Of a stretch of 22,485 nucleotides of DNA, positions 8,277 to 16,905 are shown piece by piece (positions within the stretch are counted from its first letter, which is position 1; each line of letters opens with the position of its first letter). The notes beneath the pieces were generated by a model. It saw only the letters and a program-made list of their open reading frames with translations. It ran no database searches and was not told where the DNA came from. Made by a program: the position numbers and the translations under genes. The DNA is from a bacterium (lineage in GTDB: Bacteria > Verrucomicrobiota > Verrucomicrobiae > Opitutales > Opitutaceae): the NCBI GenBank assembly GCA_021780625.1, contig JAJXYI010000116.1, positions 1-22,485 of the forward strand, written 5' to 3'.

Positions 8277-8486
8277 CTTAGTTTAACGTTGAATCAGAAT
8301 TGATAGCGCCCGCTGCTCAGGTTTGCCGAGTCAAAAAGGGCCCGCGCGCTCCCGGTTCTATTTCTCAGTCCCTCGGGTTTTTCCACCCGAAAACGCAGGC
8401 CGGGCCCCCGGTCGCCACTCGCACGTTGGGTGGCCGTGTCGTTGTCCCGCAATCCGGTCTTTCGCCTGCTTCGGCACGGCCTCGGT

Positions 8487-8529
8487 AAAAAAGCCGCCCT
8501 CCATCCTTTTCCCATCGACGGAGGGCGGC
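8487..8529 (-). terminator. intrinsic terminator of the hydCBA operon
   Basis: On the minus strand a perfect 10-base-pair stem (GCCGCCCTCC, formed by 8520-8529 and 8493-8502) with a 17-base loop is followed directly by six U (8487-8492). It lies 40 bases past the hydA stop and ends the hydrogenase operon. Confidence 0.88.
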
Positions 8530-8569
8530 CCTGACTGGACCTAGCCGTTTGTGCCTCGGAGCTTCAGCC

Positions 8570-10315
8570 TCACCGTTTGTAGAGCGGGCGGGCCGTATAT
8601 CGCGTGTGAAGCAATTGGTGTGCCCGCCCCGCGAGCGGCTTGCCCAGAAATTCATCGTACAGCCGGATTACTTCCGGATTTTCGTGGGAACACCGGATCT
8701 GGCGATCACGATCATCCTGATACAGGCCCGCCATGCGCAGGCGCCGACGTTCATCGTCCACCCCGTAAGGCTGCCCGCCGCCGCCGATGCAGCCGCCCGG
8801 GCAGGCCATGACCTCGATGAAATGATAGGGTGTCTCCCTGCCCGCGCGCCGCGCTTCGCGCACCCGGTCCAGCACGACCTCCACATTCGCCAAGCCGTGC
8901 GCCACCGCCACCCGGACGGTCTGGCCATCGATGTCGACGCTGCCCTCCTTCACCCCCTTCAATCCGCGCACCGCCTCCAGCTCGATCGACTCCAGCCGCC
9001 GTCCCGTCCCATAGGCATAGGCCGTCCTCACCGCCGCTTCCATGACGCCTCCGGTCGCCCCAAAGATCGTCCCGGCTCCCGAGTACTCACCCAGGATCGA
9101 GTCCGAATCCCCGTCGGGCAGTTTCAGGAAATCGATGCCCGATTGCTTGAGCATGCGCGCCAATTCTCGGGTCGTCAGCACCACGTCGACGTCCGGGAAT
9201 CCCGAGGCCTGCATCTCCTCGGTGCGCGAGAGTTCGTACTTCTTCGCCGTGCACGGCATGATCGAGACCATGACCATGCGCGCCGGATCGATCCCCAGCT
9301 TCTGGGCGTAATAGGTCTTCGCGAGCACGCCCATCATCTGCTGGGGGGACTTCGCCGTGGAGAAATTGTCGATGAAATCGTAGTGGTTCTTCTCCATGAA
9401 GTCCGTCCACGCGGGGCAGCAGGAGGTGATGAGAGGGAGGGCGCTGCGGCGCTTGGTGAAACGTTCCACAAACTCGCTGGCCTCCTCGACGATCGTGACG
9501 TCCGCCGAGAAATTGGTGTCGAACACCGCCTCGAACCCCAGCCGGCGCAGCGCCGTGTAAAGCTTGCGCGTGAGGTTGGTGCCCGGGGGCAGCCCGAAGG
9601 CCTCGCCGACCGTCACGCGCACCGAAGGGGCGATCTGCACGACACAAACCTTGTCGGGATTCTTGAGCCCCGCCCAGACCGTCGCCGTGTCGTCCTTCTC
9701 CACGATCGCCCCAGTCGGACAGTGCGCCGAGCACTGGCCGCATTGCACGCACGGCGACTCTGCCAGCGTAATGTCCCCGGCCGGGGCCATTCGGGTGTTG
9801 ATGCCGCGATCAAGGAACGACAGCGCCCAGACGTTCTGGATCTCCTGGCAGACCTGAATGCACCGGCCGCATTTGATGCACTTGGTAAAGTCGATGACGA
9901 TCGAGTTGGTGGACGTGTCCGGAGGTACGTCCTTCACGTAGCGCTTAATCTTCTCGAGCGTGATATTGAAGTCCGCCGCGAGGGTCTGGAGCTCGCACTC
10001 GCCGTTGCGTCCGCAGGTGAGGCACTCATGGGGATGATTGGAGAGGATCAGCTCGAGGGTCGAGCGGCGCACCTCGACGATATCGCGGTCGTGCGTGGTG
10101 ATTTCCATTCCGTTGTCGAGTGGTGTGCTGCACGCGCGGATCAGGCGGCTGCCTCCCTTGTTGCGCACGATGCACAGTCCGCAGGCGGCGGTCGGCAGAA
10201 GATCCCGGTGTTTGCACAGCGTGGGGATCCTGACCTGCACCTGGCGGGCCGCCTCCAGGATCGAGGTTCCCTCGGGCACTTCCACGGGAAGGTCGTTGAT
10301 GATCGCTTTGATCAT
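8570..10315 (-). CDS. hydA: [FeFe] hydrogenase catalytic subunit HydA (NAD-linked trimeric type)
   Basis: A 581-residue subunit that makes or oxidises H2 at the H-cluster. Domains in order: a [2Fe-2S] ferredoxin fold with Cys34, Cys45, Cys48, Cys62; the His-ligated [4Fe-4S] site with His94, Cys98, Cys101, Cys107; two [4Fe-4S] clusters with Cys146/149/152/156 and Cys189/192/195/199; then the H-cluster motifs TSCCPAW (298-304), MPCTAKKYE (353-361) and [16 protein letters not shown] (501-516). The proton-relay Cys299 and ligands Cys300, Cys355, Cys505 and Cys509 are all present, so the enzyme should be active if HydE, HydF and HydG are encoded elsewhere; none is in this window. No extra C-terminal domain follows the small-subunit-like tail. 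The ATG overlaps the hydB stop by ATGA. Sequence and gene order match the trimeric NAD(H)-coupled group often classed as A3. Confidence 0.96.
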   Translation of the reverse strand: MIKAIINDLPVEVPEGTSILEAARQVQVRIPTLCKHRDLLPTAACGLCIVRNKGGSRLIRACSTPLDNGMEITTHDRDIVEVRRSTLELILSNHPHECLTCGRNGECELQTLAADFNITLEKIKRYVKDVPPDTSTNSIVIDFTKCIKCGRCIQVCQEIQNVWALSFLDRGINTRMAPAGDITLAESPCVQCGQCSAHCPTGAIVEKDDTATVWAGLKNPDKVCVVQIAPSVRVTVGEAFGLPPGTNLTRKLYTALRRLGFEAVFDTNFSADVTIVEEASEFVERFTKRRSALPLITSCCPAWTDFMEKNHYDFIDNFSTAKSPQQMMGVLAKTYYAQKLGIDPARMVMVSIMPCTAKKYELSRTEEMQASGFPDVDVVLTTRELARMLKQSGIDFLKLPDGDSDSILGEYSGAGTIFGATGGVMEAAVRTAYAYGTGRRLESIELEAVRGLKGVKEGSVDIDGQTVRVAVAHGLANVEVVLDRVREARRAGRETPYHFIEVMACPGGCIGGGGQPYGVDDERRRLRMAGLYQDDRDRQIRCSHENPEVIRLYDEFLGKPLAGRAHQLLHTRYTARPLYKR

Positions 10316-12294
10316 GACGCGGCGACGCCCGCGGCCACCGGCTGCCGGGCGGGCGTGGAGGACGGGGTTCGGGACATTTTTCGGGCGTAGGCGGGTCCGC
10401 CCTCGATATAGGCGCGGTATTCCTCCTCGAAATACCGCAGCGTGGACAAGACCGGGTTAGGCGCCGTCTGACCGAGCCCGCACAGCGAGGCACGCTGCAT
10501 GGCGAGGCAGATGCGGCGCAGTGTGACGAGGTCCTCGGGAGACCCGCGTCCCCGCGATATCCGGTCGAGGATCTGGAGCATCTGGTAGCCGCCGATGCGG
10601 CAGGGAGCGCATTTGCCGCAGGATTCGTCGACGCAAAAGCGAAGGTAGAATTTCGCGACGTCGACCATCGAATCCATTTCGTCCATCGCGAGCATCCCAC
10701 CGGAGCCCATGATCGACCCCAACTGCTGGAGCGTCTCGTAGCTCACGGCTGTGTCGAGGTGCTTCTCCGGTATGACGCCGCCCGAGGGTCCGCCCGTCTG
10801 CACTGCCTTGATCTGGCGGTCGTCGAGCACACCGCCGCAGATTTCGAAGATGATGTCGCGGAGGGTCGTGCCCATGGGAACTTCCACCAGCTGGGCGTTC
10901 TTCACCTTGCCTGTGACAGCGAAGACCTTGGTGCCACGGGACTGCTCCGTGCCATAGCGCGCGTACCATGCGCCGCCGTTGAGGATGATCGCAGGAATGT
11001 TGGCGAGCGTCTCGACGTTGTTGATGGCGGTGGGTTTCCCCCAGAGCCCCTTGACCGACGGGTAAGGCGGCCTCGGGCTCGGGCTGCCCCGGCGTCCCTC
11101 GATCGAGGCGATCAGCGCCGTTTCCTCCCCGCAGACGAAAGCGCCTGCGCCGAGCCTGACCTTTGCTTCGAACGTGAAGGCGCTGCCGAGGATGTTGGGG
11201 CCGAGGAGGCCGCACTCGCGGGCCTGGGTGATCGCGCGCTCTACGCGCTCCACCGCCTTGGGATATTCGGCGCGGATGTAGAAATAGCCCTTGGACGCAC
11301 CCATCGCGTAGGCGGCGATCATCATCCCCTCGAGCACCGAATGCGGATCGCTCTCCAGCACGCTGCGGTCCATGAAGGCCCCGGGATCGCCCTCATCGCC
11401 ATTGCAGATGACGATGCGTTCGTCGGAGGGCTGGGATGCGGTGATCTGCCATTTGAGCCAGGTCGGGAAGCCCGCGCCTCCCCTGCCGCGAAGTCCGCTC
11501 GCCTTCATCTCGGCGACCACGTCCTCGGGTTTCATCTCGCGCAAGGCGCGCGCAAGGCCCTGGTAGCCCCGCGCATGGCGGAGGGTGTCCTCAATGCTGT
11601 CCGGATCGATCCGCCCGCAATTTCGGAGCACCACCCGCACCTGCCGGTCGGGATCCTTCACCAACAGGTCCTCCACGAGTCGCCCTTCGATCACCGACAG
11701 GTCGACGATCCGGGCGATATCCGGCGCCAGCACGTTCGTATACGTGACCGCCGAGGGCAGAAGCTGGACCGCCATCCCCTGGTCGTACAACCCGAGATCC
11801 AGCGCGCGGACGACCTGCACCCGCTCCCCGAGCCCTTTCCGCTTCAACTCCTCCACCAGTGAAAACTGCAGAAACTCCGTCTTGTTTCCGGTCTCGGCCC
11901 CGGTGTCGCGAACGAGGATGTGCGTCACCGGCCCTTCAAGTTCGCCGCGCCGGGCTCGCGTCGCAATCACGTGATCGTCGATCAGCCTCCCGGCTGCGGC
12001 ATGCTCGCGCACGATGCCCTCGGCGACACGCTCCGTCACCCGCCCATAGGTCACATGGGGCATTCCCGAGCACTGGATCTCGACCACGGGATCCGCGAAC
12101 GAATAGCCCACCGAACCCACGCTCTGAACCGGGATCGTCAACCCGGCCTCGTCCCGGACACGAATGAGCGCGTCATGGATCGTCTCCGCGCCCGCCGCAA
12201 TTCCACCGGTGTCCATCTGCACCCGAATCCAGTCGAGTTCCCTGGGGTGCGCCACGGACAGCGCTTCCAACTCGGCAAAGGTGAGCGCTTTCAT
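10312..12294 (-). CDS. hydB: NuoF-like hydrogenase subunit HydB with two cysteine-less Trx-like modules
   Basis: A 660-residue flavoprotein that passes electrons between NAD(H) and the other subunits. The core is NuoF-like: [14 protein letters not shown] (269-282) and [15 protein letters not shown] (297-311) bind [22 protein letters not shown] (382-400) belongs to the NADH/FMN site, and Cys559, Cys562, Cys565 and Cys605 hold a [4Fe-4S] cluster. Ahead of it lie two tandem thioredoxin-fold modules (about 22-110 and 123-212). Their usual [2Fe-2S] cysteines are absent: the first has only Cys75, the second none. The two C-terminal [4Fe-4S] motifs of Thermotoga HydB are also missing; the chain ends in a low-complexity tail after [12 protein letters not shown]. 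The start at 12294 is chosen over 12405 because it forms an ATGA overlap with hydC. Confidence 0.94.
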   Translation of the reverse strand: MKALTFAELEALSVAHPRELDWIRVQMDTGGIAAGAETIHDALIRVRDEAGLTIPVQSVGSVGYSFADPVVEIQCSGMPHVTYGRVTERVAEGIVREHAAAGRLIDDHVIATRARRGELEGPVTHILVRDTGAETGNKTEFLQFSLVEELKRKGLGERVQVVRALDLGLYDQGMAVQLLPSAVTYTNVLAPDIARIVDLSVIEGRLVEDLLVKDPDRQVRVVLRNCGRIDPDSIEDTLRHARGYQGLARALREMKPEDVVAEMKASGLRGRGGAGFPTWLKWQITASQPSDERIVICNGDEGDPGAFMDRSVLESDPHSVLEGMMIAAYAMGASKGYFYIRAEYPKAVERVERAITQARECGLLGPNILGSAFTFEAKVRLGAGAFVCGEETALIASIEGRRGSPSPRPPYPSVKGLWGKPTAINNVETLANIPAIILNGGAWYARYGTEQSRGTKVFAVTGKVKNAQLVEVPMGTTLRDIIFEICGGVLDDRQIKAVQTGGPSGGVIPEKHLDTAVSYETLQQLGSIMGSGGMLAMDEMDSMVDVAKFYLRFCVDESCGKCAPCRIGGYQMLQILDRISRGRGSPEDLVTLRRICLAMQRASLCGLGQTAPNPVLSTLRYFEEEYRAYIEGGPAYARKMSRTPSSTPARQPVAAGVAAS

Positions 12295-12971
12295 GCCCTG
12301 CCCCCCGTCTTTTTCGCCGCATCCAGCAGGCCCGAGATATCCGAACTTTTCACCCGCCCGTGGGTTTTCCCATCCACGACCACCGCCGGCGACATGCCGC
12401 AGCATCCGATGCAGCGCACGACGTCGAAATGAAATTCGCGGTCCTGGGTCGTCTCCCCTTCGCCCACGCCGAGCCGGGACTGCACCTCATGAATCAGGTC
12501 GGCGGCGCCCTTCAGGTAGCACGCCGTGCCGTTGCAAACCACCACCGTGTGGTTCCCCGGAGGCTGGAGCTTGAAGTAGTGATAAAAGGTCAGCACCTCG
12601 TAGATCCGCGCGAGTTTCACTCCGAGTTCGCGCGACAACTCCATCGCCGCCTCGCGAGGCACGTAGCCGTATTCGTTCTGAATCGCGTGGAGGATCATGA
12701 TGAGGTTGCCCTCCTCCCCGCGCCAGGCATCCACATGCCTGAGCACGTCGCGCCGCAGCGTGCTGTCGAGCTTGCCCTGGATCCGGCGGATCTTCTCAAG
12801 CCGCATTTCGATCAGACGCGCCAGTTGATCCGAAACATCGCGCGGGATGAAACCGTGGCGGCGCTCCACCTCATCGAGAATTCCGAGCAAGGCTCCCTCG
12901 TCGCAATGGGCGAGATCAACAGAGCCACGCTCGTGGCTATCGGCCGGAACCGTCGTCGGGGTTGGGGTCAT
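12291..12971 (-). CDS. hydC: NuoE-like [2Fe-2S] hydrogenase subunit HydC with duplicated helical module
   Basis: A 226-residue thioredoxin-like ferredoxin subunit relaying electrons in the trimeric hydrogenase. The [2Fe-2S] ligands are Cys146 and Cys151 in [12 protein letters not shown] and Cys187 and Cys191 in [10 protein letters not shown], the NuoE spacing, with Cys190 extra. The canonical helical module is residues 86-130 ([18 protein letters not shown], then [11 protein letters not shown]). Residues 24-64 repeat it at a constant offset of 62 without gaps ([16 protein letters not shown] against [16 protein letters not shown]), which explains why the protein is about 60 residues longer than typical NuoE/HydC. 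First gene of the operon. The complement of 12980-12986 gives AGGAAG-like pairing about 9 bases before the ATG. No clear promoter is seen in the 111 bases upstream. Confidence 0.93.
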   Translation of the reverse strand: MTPTPTTVPADSHERGSVDLAHCDEGALLGILDEVERRHGFIPRDVSDQLARLIEMRLEKIRRIQGKLDSTLRRDVLRHVDAWRGEEGNLIMILHAIQNEYGYVPREAAMELSRELGVKLARIYEVLTFYHYFKLQPPGNHTVVVCNGTACYLKGAADLIHEVQSRLGVGEGETTQDREFHFDVVRCIGCCGMSPAVVVDGKTHGRVKSSDISGLLDAAKKTGGRA

Positions 12972-13082
12972 GACGACTTCCTAGAAGTGAAATCATCCAA
13001 TCCCTCTACGCCCACCTACACAATGCGCACTCCACGAGCCGGGCGGCAAAGTAGGCAGCCTAACGCCAAAAATTAACCCACC

Positions 13083-13748
13083 TTACTCGACCGCGACAAA
13101 ACGTCCGTCGTGCAGACGCACCCGACGGGATGTGCGTGCGGCATGAACGGCGTTGTGGGTGACGAGCACCAGCGCCGTCGAAGTCTCCGCGCAGAGTCCG
13201 AGTAGCAGTTCCATCACGGCCTCTCCGGTATGCTCGTCGAGGTTGCCGGTCGGCTCGTCGGCGAGGATGAGTTTCGGCCGGTTCATGAGCGCGCGTGCCA
13301 GGGCCACGCGCTGGCGTTCGCCGCCGGAAAGCTGATTGGGGAGGTGATGCAGGCGTTCGGCCAGGCCCACCTTCGCGAGCAGCGCGTCGGCGCGCGCGCG
13401 CGACTCGCGATCGACCTTCCCGGCAATGCGGCTGGGCATGAGCACATTTGCCCGCGCGTCCAGCTCGGGGACGAGGTAAAAGGACTGGAAGACGATACCG
13501 ATCAGCGCCCCGCGCCGGCGCGGAGCGAGCGTCGCCGAGCCGTCCCAGACGATCTCGCCCGAATCCGGGGCGTCGAGCGCCGCGAAGAGATTCAACAGGG
13601 TCGATTTTCCCGAACCCGATTCGCCGCGGATGCTCACGCTCTCGCCCGCCGAGACGTCGAGATCCACGCCGCGCAGCACCTCGATGCGGCGGTCGCCGCT
13701 GGGGAAGCTCTTGAAAAGCGCTCGGGCGCTGATGATGGGGTCGGCCAT
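13083..13748 (-). CDS. lolD: LolD-like ABC transporter ATPase (lipoprotein release)
   Basis: A 221-residue ATP-binding subunit of the MacB/LolD type, powering release of lipoproteins from the inner membrane with its LolC/E partner. Walker A is GESGSGKST (42-50), the Q-loop [12 protein letters not shown], the signature [15 protein letters not shown], Walker [13 protein letters not shown] and the switch histidine in [22 protein letters not shown] is typical of this subfamily. The ATG at 13748 begins [18 protein letters not shown], 5 bases after the lolC/E stop. A longer open frame extending to 14240 only reads through the permease gene. The alternative is a MacB-like or cell-division FtsE-like ATPase; the partner permease argues for Lol. 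Confidence 0.9.
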   Translation of the reverse strand: MADPIISARALFKSFPSGDRRIEVLRGVDLDVSAGESVSIRGESGSGKSTLLNLFAALDAPDSGEIVWDGSATLAPRRRGALIGIVFQSFYLVPELDARANVLMPSRIAGKVDRESRARADALLAKVGLAERLHHLPNQLSGGERQRVALARALMNRPKLILADEPTGNLDEHTGEAVMELLLGLCAETSTALVLVTHNAVHAARTSRRVRLHDGRFVAVE

Positions 13749-13753
13749 GGCGC

Positions 13754-14989
13754 TTATTCGCTTCTCAGTGCATCCACCGGTTTCATACGCGACGCGATCA
13801 GCGCCGGGACCAGGCCCGCCAGCGTGGAAAGCAGCATCGCGGATAGGATGATGATCACGATGTCGCGCGGATCCGAGTGCGCGGGAAGTTGATTGAACTG
13901 ATAAAATCGCTCGAGCACCTGCTTGCTTCCGGTGAACCGGGTCAGCAGCTCCACCGCGTCGTTGCGGAAATGCAGCAGGGTGAATCCGAGCACCATGCCG
14001 ACCGCCGTTCCCACGACGCCGACCGCCACGCCCTGCAGGCAGAAGCACAGCGCAACCTCTCGCCGTTCGGCTCCCAGCGCCGCGAACAGGCCGATCTCGC
14101 GCGTCTTCTTGAGCACAAGCACCAGCAACAGGCTCATCGTCAGGAACGCCGCCACCAGCACCACAAAAAGCATGATGAACAGCATCATGTTCTTCTCGAG
14201 CTGGAGCACCCACAGGAAATCCTTGTTGATCTCGTACCACGATTTCGCCCGCAGTCCCGAGTCCGCCGAAAAACTCGCGTTGAGCCTCGCCGCCGCCGCA
14301 TCCGCATCCACCCCGGGCTTTAGCCTGATGTTGATCCCGTGCACGGCGTTTCCGAGGCCGTAGAGGTCCTGCATCGTACGCAGCGTGCAGATCATCACGC
14401 TGCTATCGAGCTGCTGATGCCCGATCTCGAGGATGCCGACGACCTTCAGGACCCGGGGAAGCACGATTTCGTCGCGCTTGAGTTTTTCCAGGATGAGGGG
14501 CGTGTAGACCTCGATGCGGCTCCCCAGATGCGCGCCGATCGAGTCGGCCAGTTCATAACTGAGAATCGTCGAGTCGTCGTCGAGGTCGTCGAGACTGCCC
14601 GCGCGGATGTATTTGCGCAGGGGGATGACCTTTTCGATGCGATTGACATCGATGCCCTCGATCGAGGGATAGGCCGGCTTGTTCTCGTTCTCGATCATCA
14701 CCACTCCCTCCGCAAACGGAGTGGCCGCGGCCACACCTGGCACCTTCTCGATTTCCGCGAGCACCTTGTGGGGGTGCTCGATGAACGACGAGGAACGCAC
14801 CTGCACGTCGCCCTGGGTATCGACAATCATCCTGCGAATCTGGGCGCCGAAGCCCCCCATGACACCCAGCACGAGAACCAGAAGCGCCACGCCCAGCGCC
14901 ACGCTCAACACCGAGATCGCCGTGAAGAAGGGAAACCGTTTCCCGGAGGGAAACAGCTGCTTGAGGGCGAGGTAGAGGTACCACGGCAT
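13754..14989 (-). CDS. LolC/LolE-family lipoprotein-releasing permease
   Basis: A 411-residue inner membrane protein with the Lol/FtsX-type layout: one helix near the N terminus (22-46, FTAISVLSVALGVALLVLVLG), a large periplasmic domain (about 50-265), and three C-terminal helices (268-294, 315-340, 377-400). The cytoplasmic coupling loop KKTREIGLFAALGAERREV (294-312) is characteristic of the family, as is the end GLVPALIASRMKPVDALR. With LolD it would extract outer-membrane lipoproteins towards a LolA carrier. Only one permease gene is present, so it may act as a homodimer (LolF-like) rather than the LolC-LolE pair. It lies between lysS and lolD, 151 bases after the lysS stop. Confidence 0.9.
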   Translation of the reverse strand: MPWYLYLALKQLFPSGKRFPFFTAISVLSVALGVALLVLVLGVMGGFGAQIRRMIVDTQGDVQVRSSSFIEHPHKVLAEIEKVPGVAAATPFAEGVVMIENENKPAYPSIEGIDVNRIEKVIPLRKYIRAGSLDDLDDDSTILSYELADSIGAHLGSRIEVYTPLILEKLKRDEIVLPRVLKVVGILEIGHQQLDSSVMICTLRTMQDLYGLGNAVHGINIRLKPGVDADAAAARLNASFSADSGLRAKSWYEINKDFLWVLQLEKNMMLFIMLFVVLVAAFLTMSLLLVLVLKKTREIGLFAALGAERREVALCFCLQGVAVGVVGTAVGMVLGFTLLHFRNDAVELLTRFTGSKQVLERFYQFNQLPAHSDPRDIVIIILSAMLLSTLAGLVPALIASRMKPVDALRSE

Positions 14990-15011
14990 GAGTAATCGGC
15001 CTCAGCCCAGG

Positions 15012-15043
15012 CGAGGGAACGCCCTCGGCTTCGGAGCGAGGGC
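15012..15043 (-). other. three-arm alternative hairpin ahead of lolC/E
   Basis: Three short complementary arms lie 23-54 bases before the permease start: 15012-15017 (CGAGGG), 15022-15027 (CCCTCG) and 15037-15042 (CGAGGG). The middle arm can pair with either neighbour, giving mutually exclusive hairpins; the latter stem reaches 7 pairs (15021-15027 with 15037-15043). No U tract follows. It could affect lysS-lolC read-through or lolC translation, or be chance in GC-rich DNA. Confidence 0.3.
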
Positions 15044-15140
15044 AGATACTTGGGTCGTGGCATCCATGAGGGTCGAGAGGGCGAAAGGCTGGCACATGGC
15101 GGGACCGGGGCAAGACCGACCCGCAACCAGTGCTGTGCGC

Positions 15141-16616
15141 TCAGGCCTTGGCGTCGGGCCTCAACTGAGGGAACAGAATCACGTCGCGGATGCTTTCGGC
15201 GCCGGTCAGCAGAATGCACAGCCGGTCAATGCCCACCCCCATGCCGCCTGCGGGGGGCATGCCGTGCTCCAGCGCAGTCAGAAAATCCTGGTCCACATTC
15301 TGGATCTCCTCACCCGCCTGTGCTTCGAACATGCGGCGCTGCACGTCGGGATCGTTTTGCTCCGAATAGGCGGGCGCGATCTCCATGCCGCCAATCGTCA
15401 GTTCAAAGACGTCCAGCGTATCCGGATCGTCCTGACTGATCTTGGCGAGCGGGCACAGCTCCTTCGGTAGATTCAGCACGAAGGTGGGCTGGATGAGCGT
15501 AGGCTCGATGCGCTTTGAGAAGATTTCGTTGGTGATCTCGAAGTCCTCCCAGGCCGGGTTCACCGCCAGGCCCATCGCCTCGACCTTCGCGATCTTTTCG
15601 GCCTTGGAGCGTGCAAACCAGTCCTTGTCGCCGGTCGCCTCCACGATCAGGTCCTTGTACTTCACCTCGCGCCAGTCTCCGCCAAATTCGATTTCCTGAC
15701 CGCTCGCCGCATGTTTGATCCGCGTGGTGCCGAGCACATCGCGGCACAGCGCCGTCAGCATGTCCTTGATCAGGGTCATCATCCCCCGGTGGTCGCTGTA
15801 GGCCTGATACACCTCGAGCATGGTGAACTCGGGATTATGTCGGCGCGAGAGGCCCTCGTTGCGGAAGTTGCGGCCGATCTCGAACACCCGATCGTAACCG
15901 CCCACGAGCATCCGCTTCAGATAAAGCTCCAGCGAGATGCGCAGGAAGAAGTCGCATCCCAGCGCGTTGTGGTGAGTCGTAAACGGCTTCGCCGCTGCTC
16001 CGCCTGCAACCGACTGGAGCACAGGAGTCTCCACCTCGATGAAGGACCGATCCTCCAGGAATCGGCGGATGCCCGACACGATCTTCGACCGCTTGATCAG
16101 GCGATCCCGGGATTCGGCGTTCACAATCAGGTCGAGATACCGCTGCCGGTAGACCTGCTCGGCATCCGTCAACCCGTGCCATTTTTCAGGAAGTGGTCGC
16201 AAAGCCTTGGATACCAGGACATAACGGTCAACTCGAACCGTGACTTCGCCGGTCTTGGTCTTGAACAGGGTGCCGGTGGCTCCGATGATGTCGCCCAGAT
16301 CCAGCTTTTTGAAGGCGGCATAGGCCTCCTCGCCCACGAGATCCTTCTTCAGGTAGAGCTGAAGCTGTCCCTGTTGATCCAAGATCTTGACAAACTGGCT
16401 CTTGCCCATGTCGCGGATCGTGATCAGACGGCCGGCGACCGAGATGGGCACGGTGTAATCCTGGCCATCGACATAGGCCTTGACGGCATCTGCCGAAAAG
16501 GCGCTCTGTTCGCAGGTTGCGCGGAACGGATCGAAGCCCGCGGCCCGCAGATCGGACAACTTTTGGCGTCGCACTGCGTTCTGGTCGTGGGAAATGTCGG
16601 TCGGGATGTCGCTCAT
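15141..16616 (-). CDS. lysS: lysyl-tRNA synthetase, class II
   Basis: A 491-residue enzyme that charges tRNA-Lys with lysine using ATP. The N-terminal OB-fold anticodon-binding domain spans about residues 55-140 (ISVAGRLITIRDMGKSQFVK). The catalytic core has class II motif 1 (about 182-200, FLEDRSFIEVETPVL), the segment HHNALGCDFFLRISLELYLK (215-234), motif 2 FRNEGLSRRHNPEFTMLE (251-268) and motif 3 GGMGVGIDRLCILLT (457-471). Length is normal for bacterial LysS. The ATG at 16616 has no clear Shine-Dalgarno. It is divergent from rpsO across 289 bases and is followed in the same direction by lolC/E and lolD, a probable shared transcript. Confidence 0.97.
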   Translation of the reverse strand: MSDIPTDISHDQNAVRRQKLSDLRAAGFDPFRATCEQSAFSADAVKAYVDGQDYTVPISVAGRLITIRDMGKSQFVKILDQQGQLQLYLKKDLVGEEAYAAFKKLDLGDIIGATGTLFKTKTGEVTVRVDRYVLVSKALRPLPEKWHGLTDAEQVYRQRYLDLIVNAESRDRLIKRSKIVSGIRRFLEDRSFIEVETPVLQSVAGGAAAKPFTTHHNALGCDFFLRISLELYLKRMLVGGYDRVFEIGRNFRNEGLSRRHNPEFTMLEVYQAYSDHRGMMTLIKDMLTALCRDVLGTTRIKHAASGQEIEFGGDWREVKYKDLIVEATGDKDWFARSKAEKIAKVEAMGLAVNPAWEDFEITNEIFSKRIEPTLIQPTFVLNLPKELCPLAKISQDDPDTLDVFELTIGGMEIAPAYSEQNDPDVQRRMFEAQAGEEIQNVDQDFLTALEHGMPPAGGMGVGIDRLCILLTGAESIRDVILFPQLRPDAKA

Positions 16617-16905
16617 GAATTGAATCGCGCAGCCTGAGTAAGGCGTCGGTGCTGGGCAAATCGAAATTCCTGCCCCCTTGAATCTACCCTCAAGTTTTCG
16701 CTTGCCGCCCTCCCCGCCAGTCTGGATTGTCCCGGGCTTGCGTTAGTGGAAATCCGCCGGTTGCGGGTTCCCGCCATGTCTGGTCTCGCATCCCGCGGGA
16801 TTGGAACGGTGAAGTCGGCTGGAGTCTCGGATCTTTCGAGGCAAAAGCGGGCGGCACGGGGGCCAAAAGCTCCCCTACAGACGTGCAAATCCAACAACCA
16901 ACAAC
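16617..16905. other. divergent lysS-rpsO intergenic region
   Basis: This must hold the promoters for both directions, but no hexamer pair is convincing. Visible structure: CTTGA/TCAAG inverted repeat followed by TTTT on the plus strand (near 16678-16699), GCGGG/CCCGC at 16763-16774, the palindrome TCCCGCGGGA at 16791-16800, and a GGGGGC/GCTCCCC hairpin in the last 60 bases. The rpsO ATG is preceded by CCAACAACCAACAAC (16891-16905), with no Shine-Dalgarno. Confidence 0.4.

Noticed and set aside
8277..8345. TTGACT hexamer upstream of the secreted-protein gene as a -35 box
   Set aside because: The best -10-like hexamer (TATCAA) is 23 bases away, too far for a standard promoter.
8373..8390. TCGGGT/ACCCGA hairpin upstream of the secreted-protein gene as a second terminator
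   Set aside because: No U tract follows it on the minus strand, and a clear hydA terminator already lies at 8487-8529.
8549..10390. 613-codon open frame on the plus strand, antisense to hydA
   Set aside because: It also crosses the antisense of the hydB end and carries no motif. hydA on the other strand has every H-cluster ligand.
12295..12405. Longer hydB start adding 37 residues
   Set aside because: The extension reads through the 3' end of hydC in another frame, has no homology, and the ATG at 12294 forms the same ATGA coupling as the next junction.
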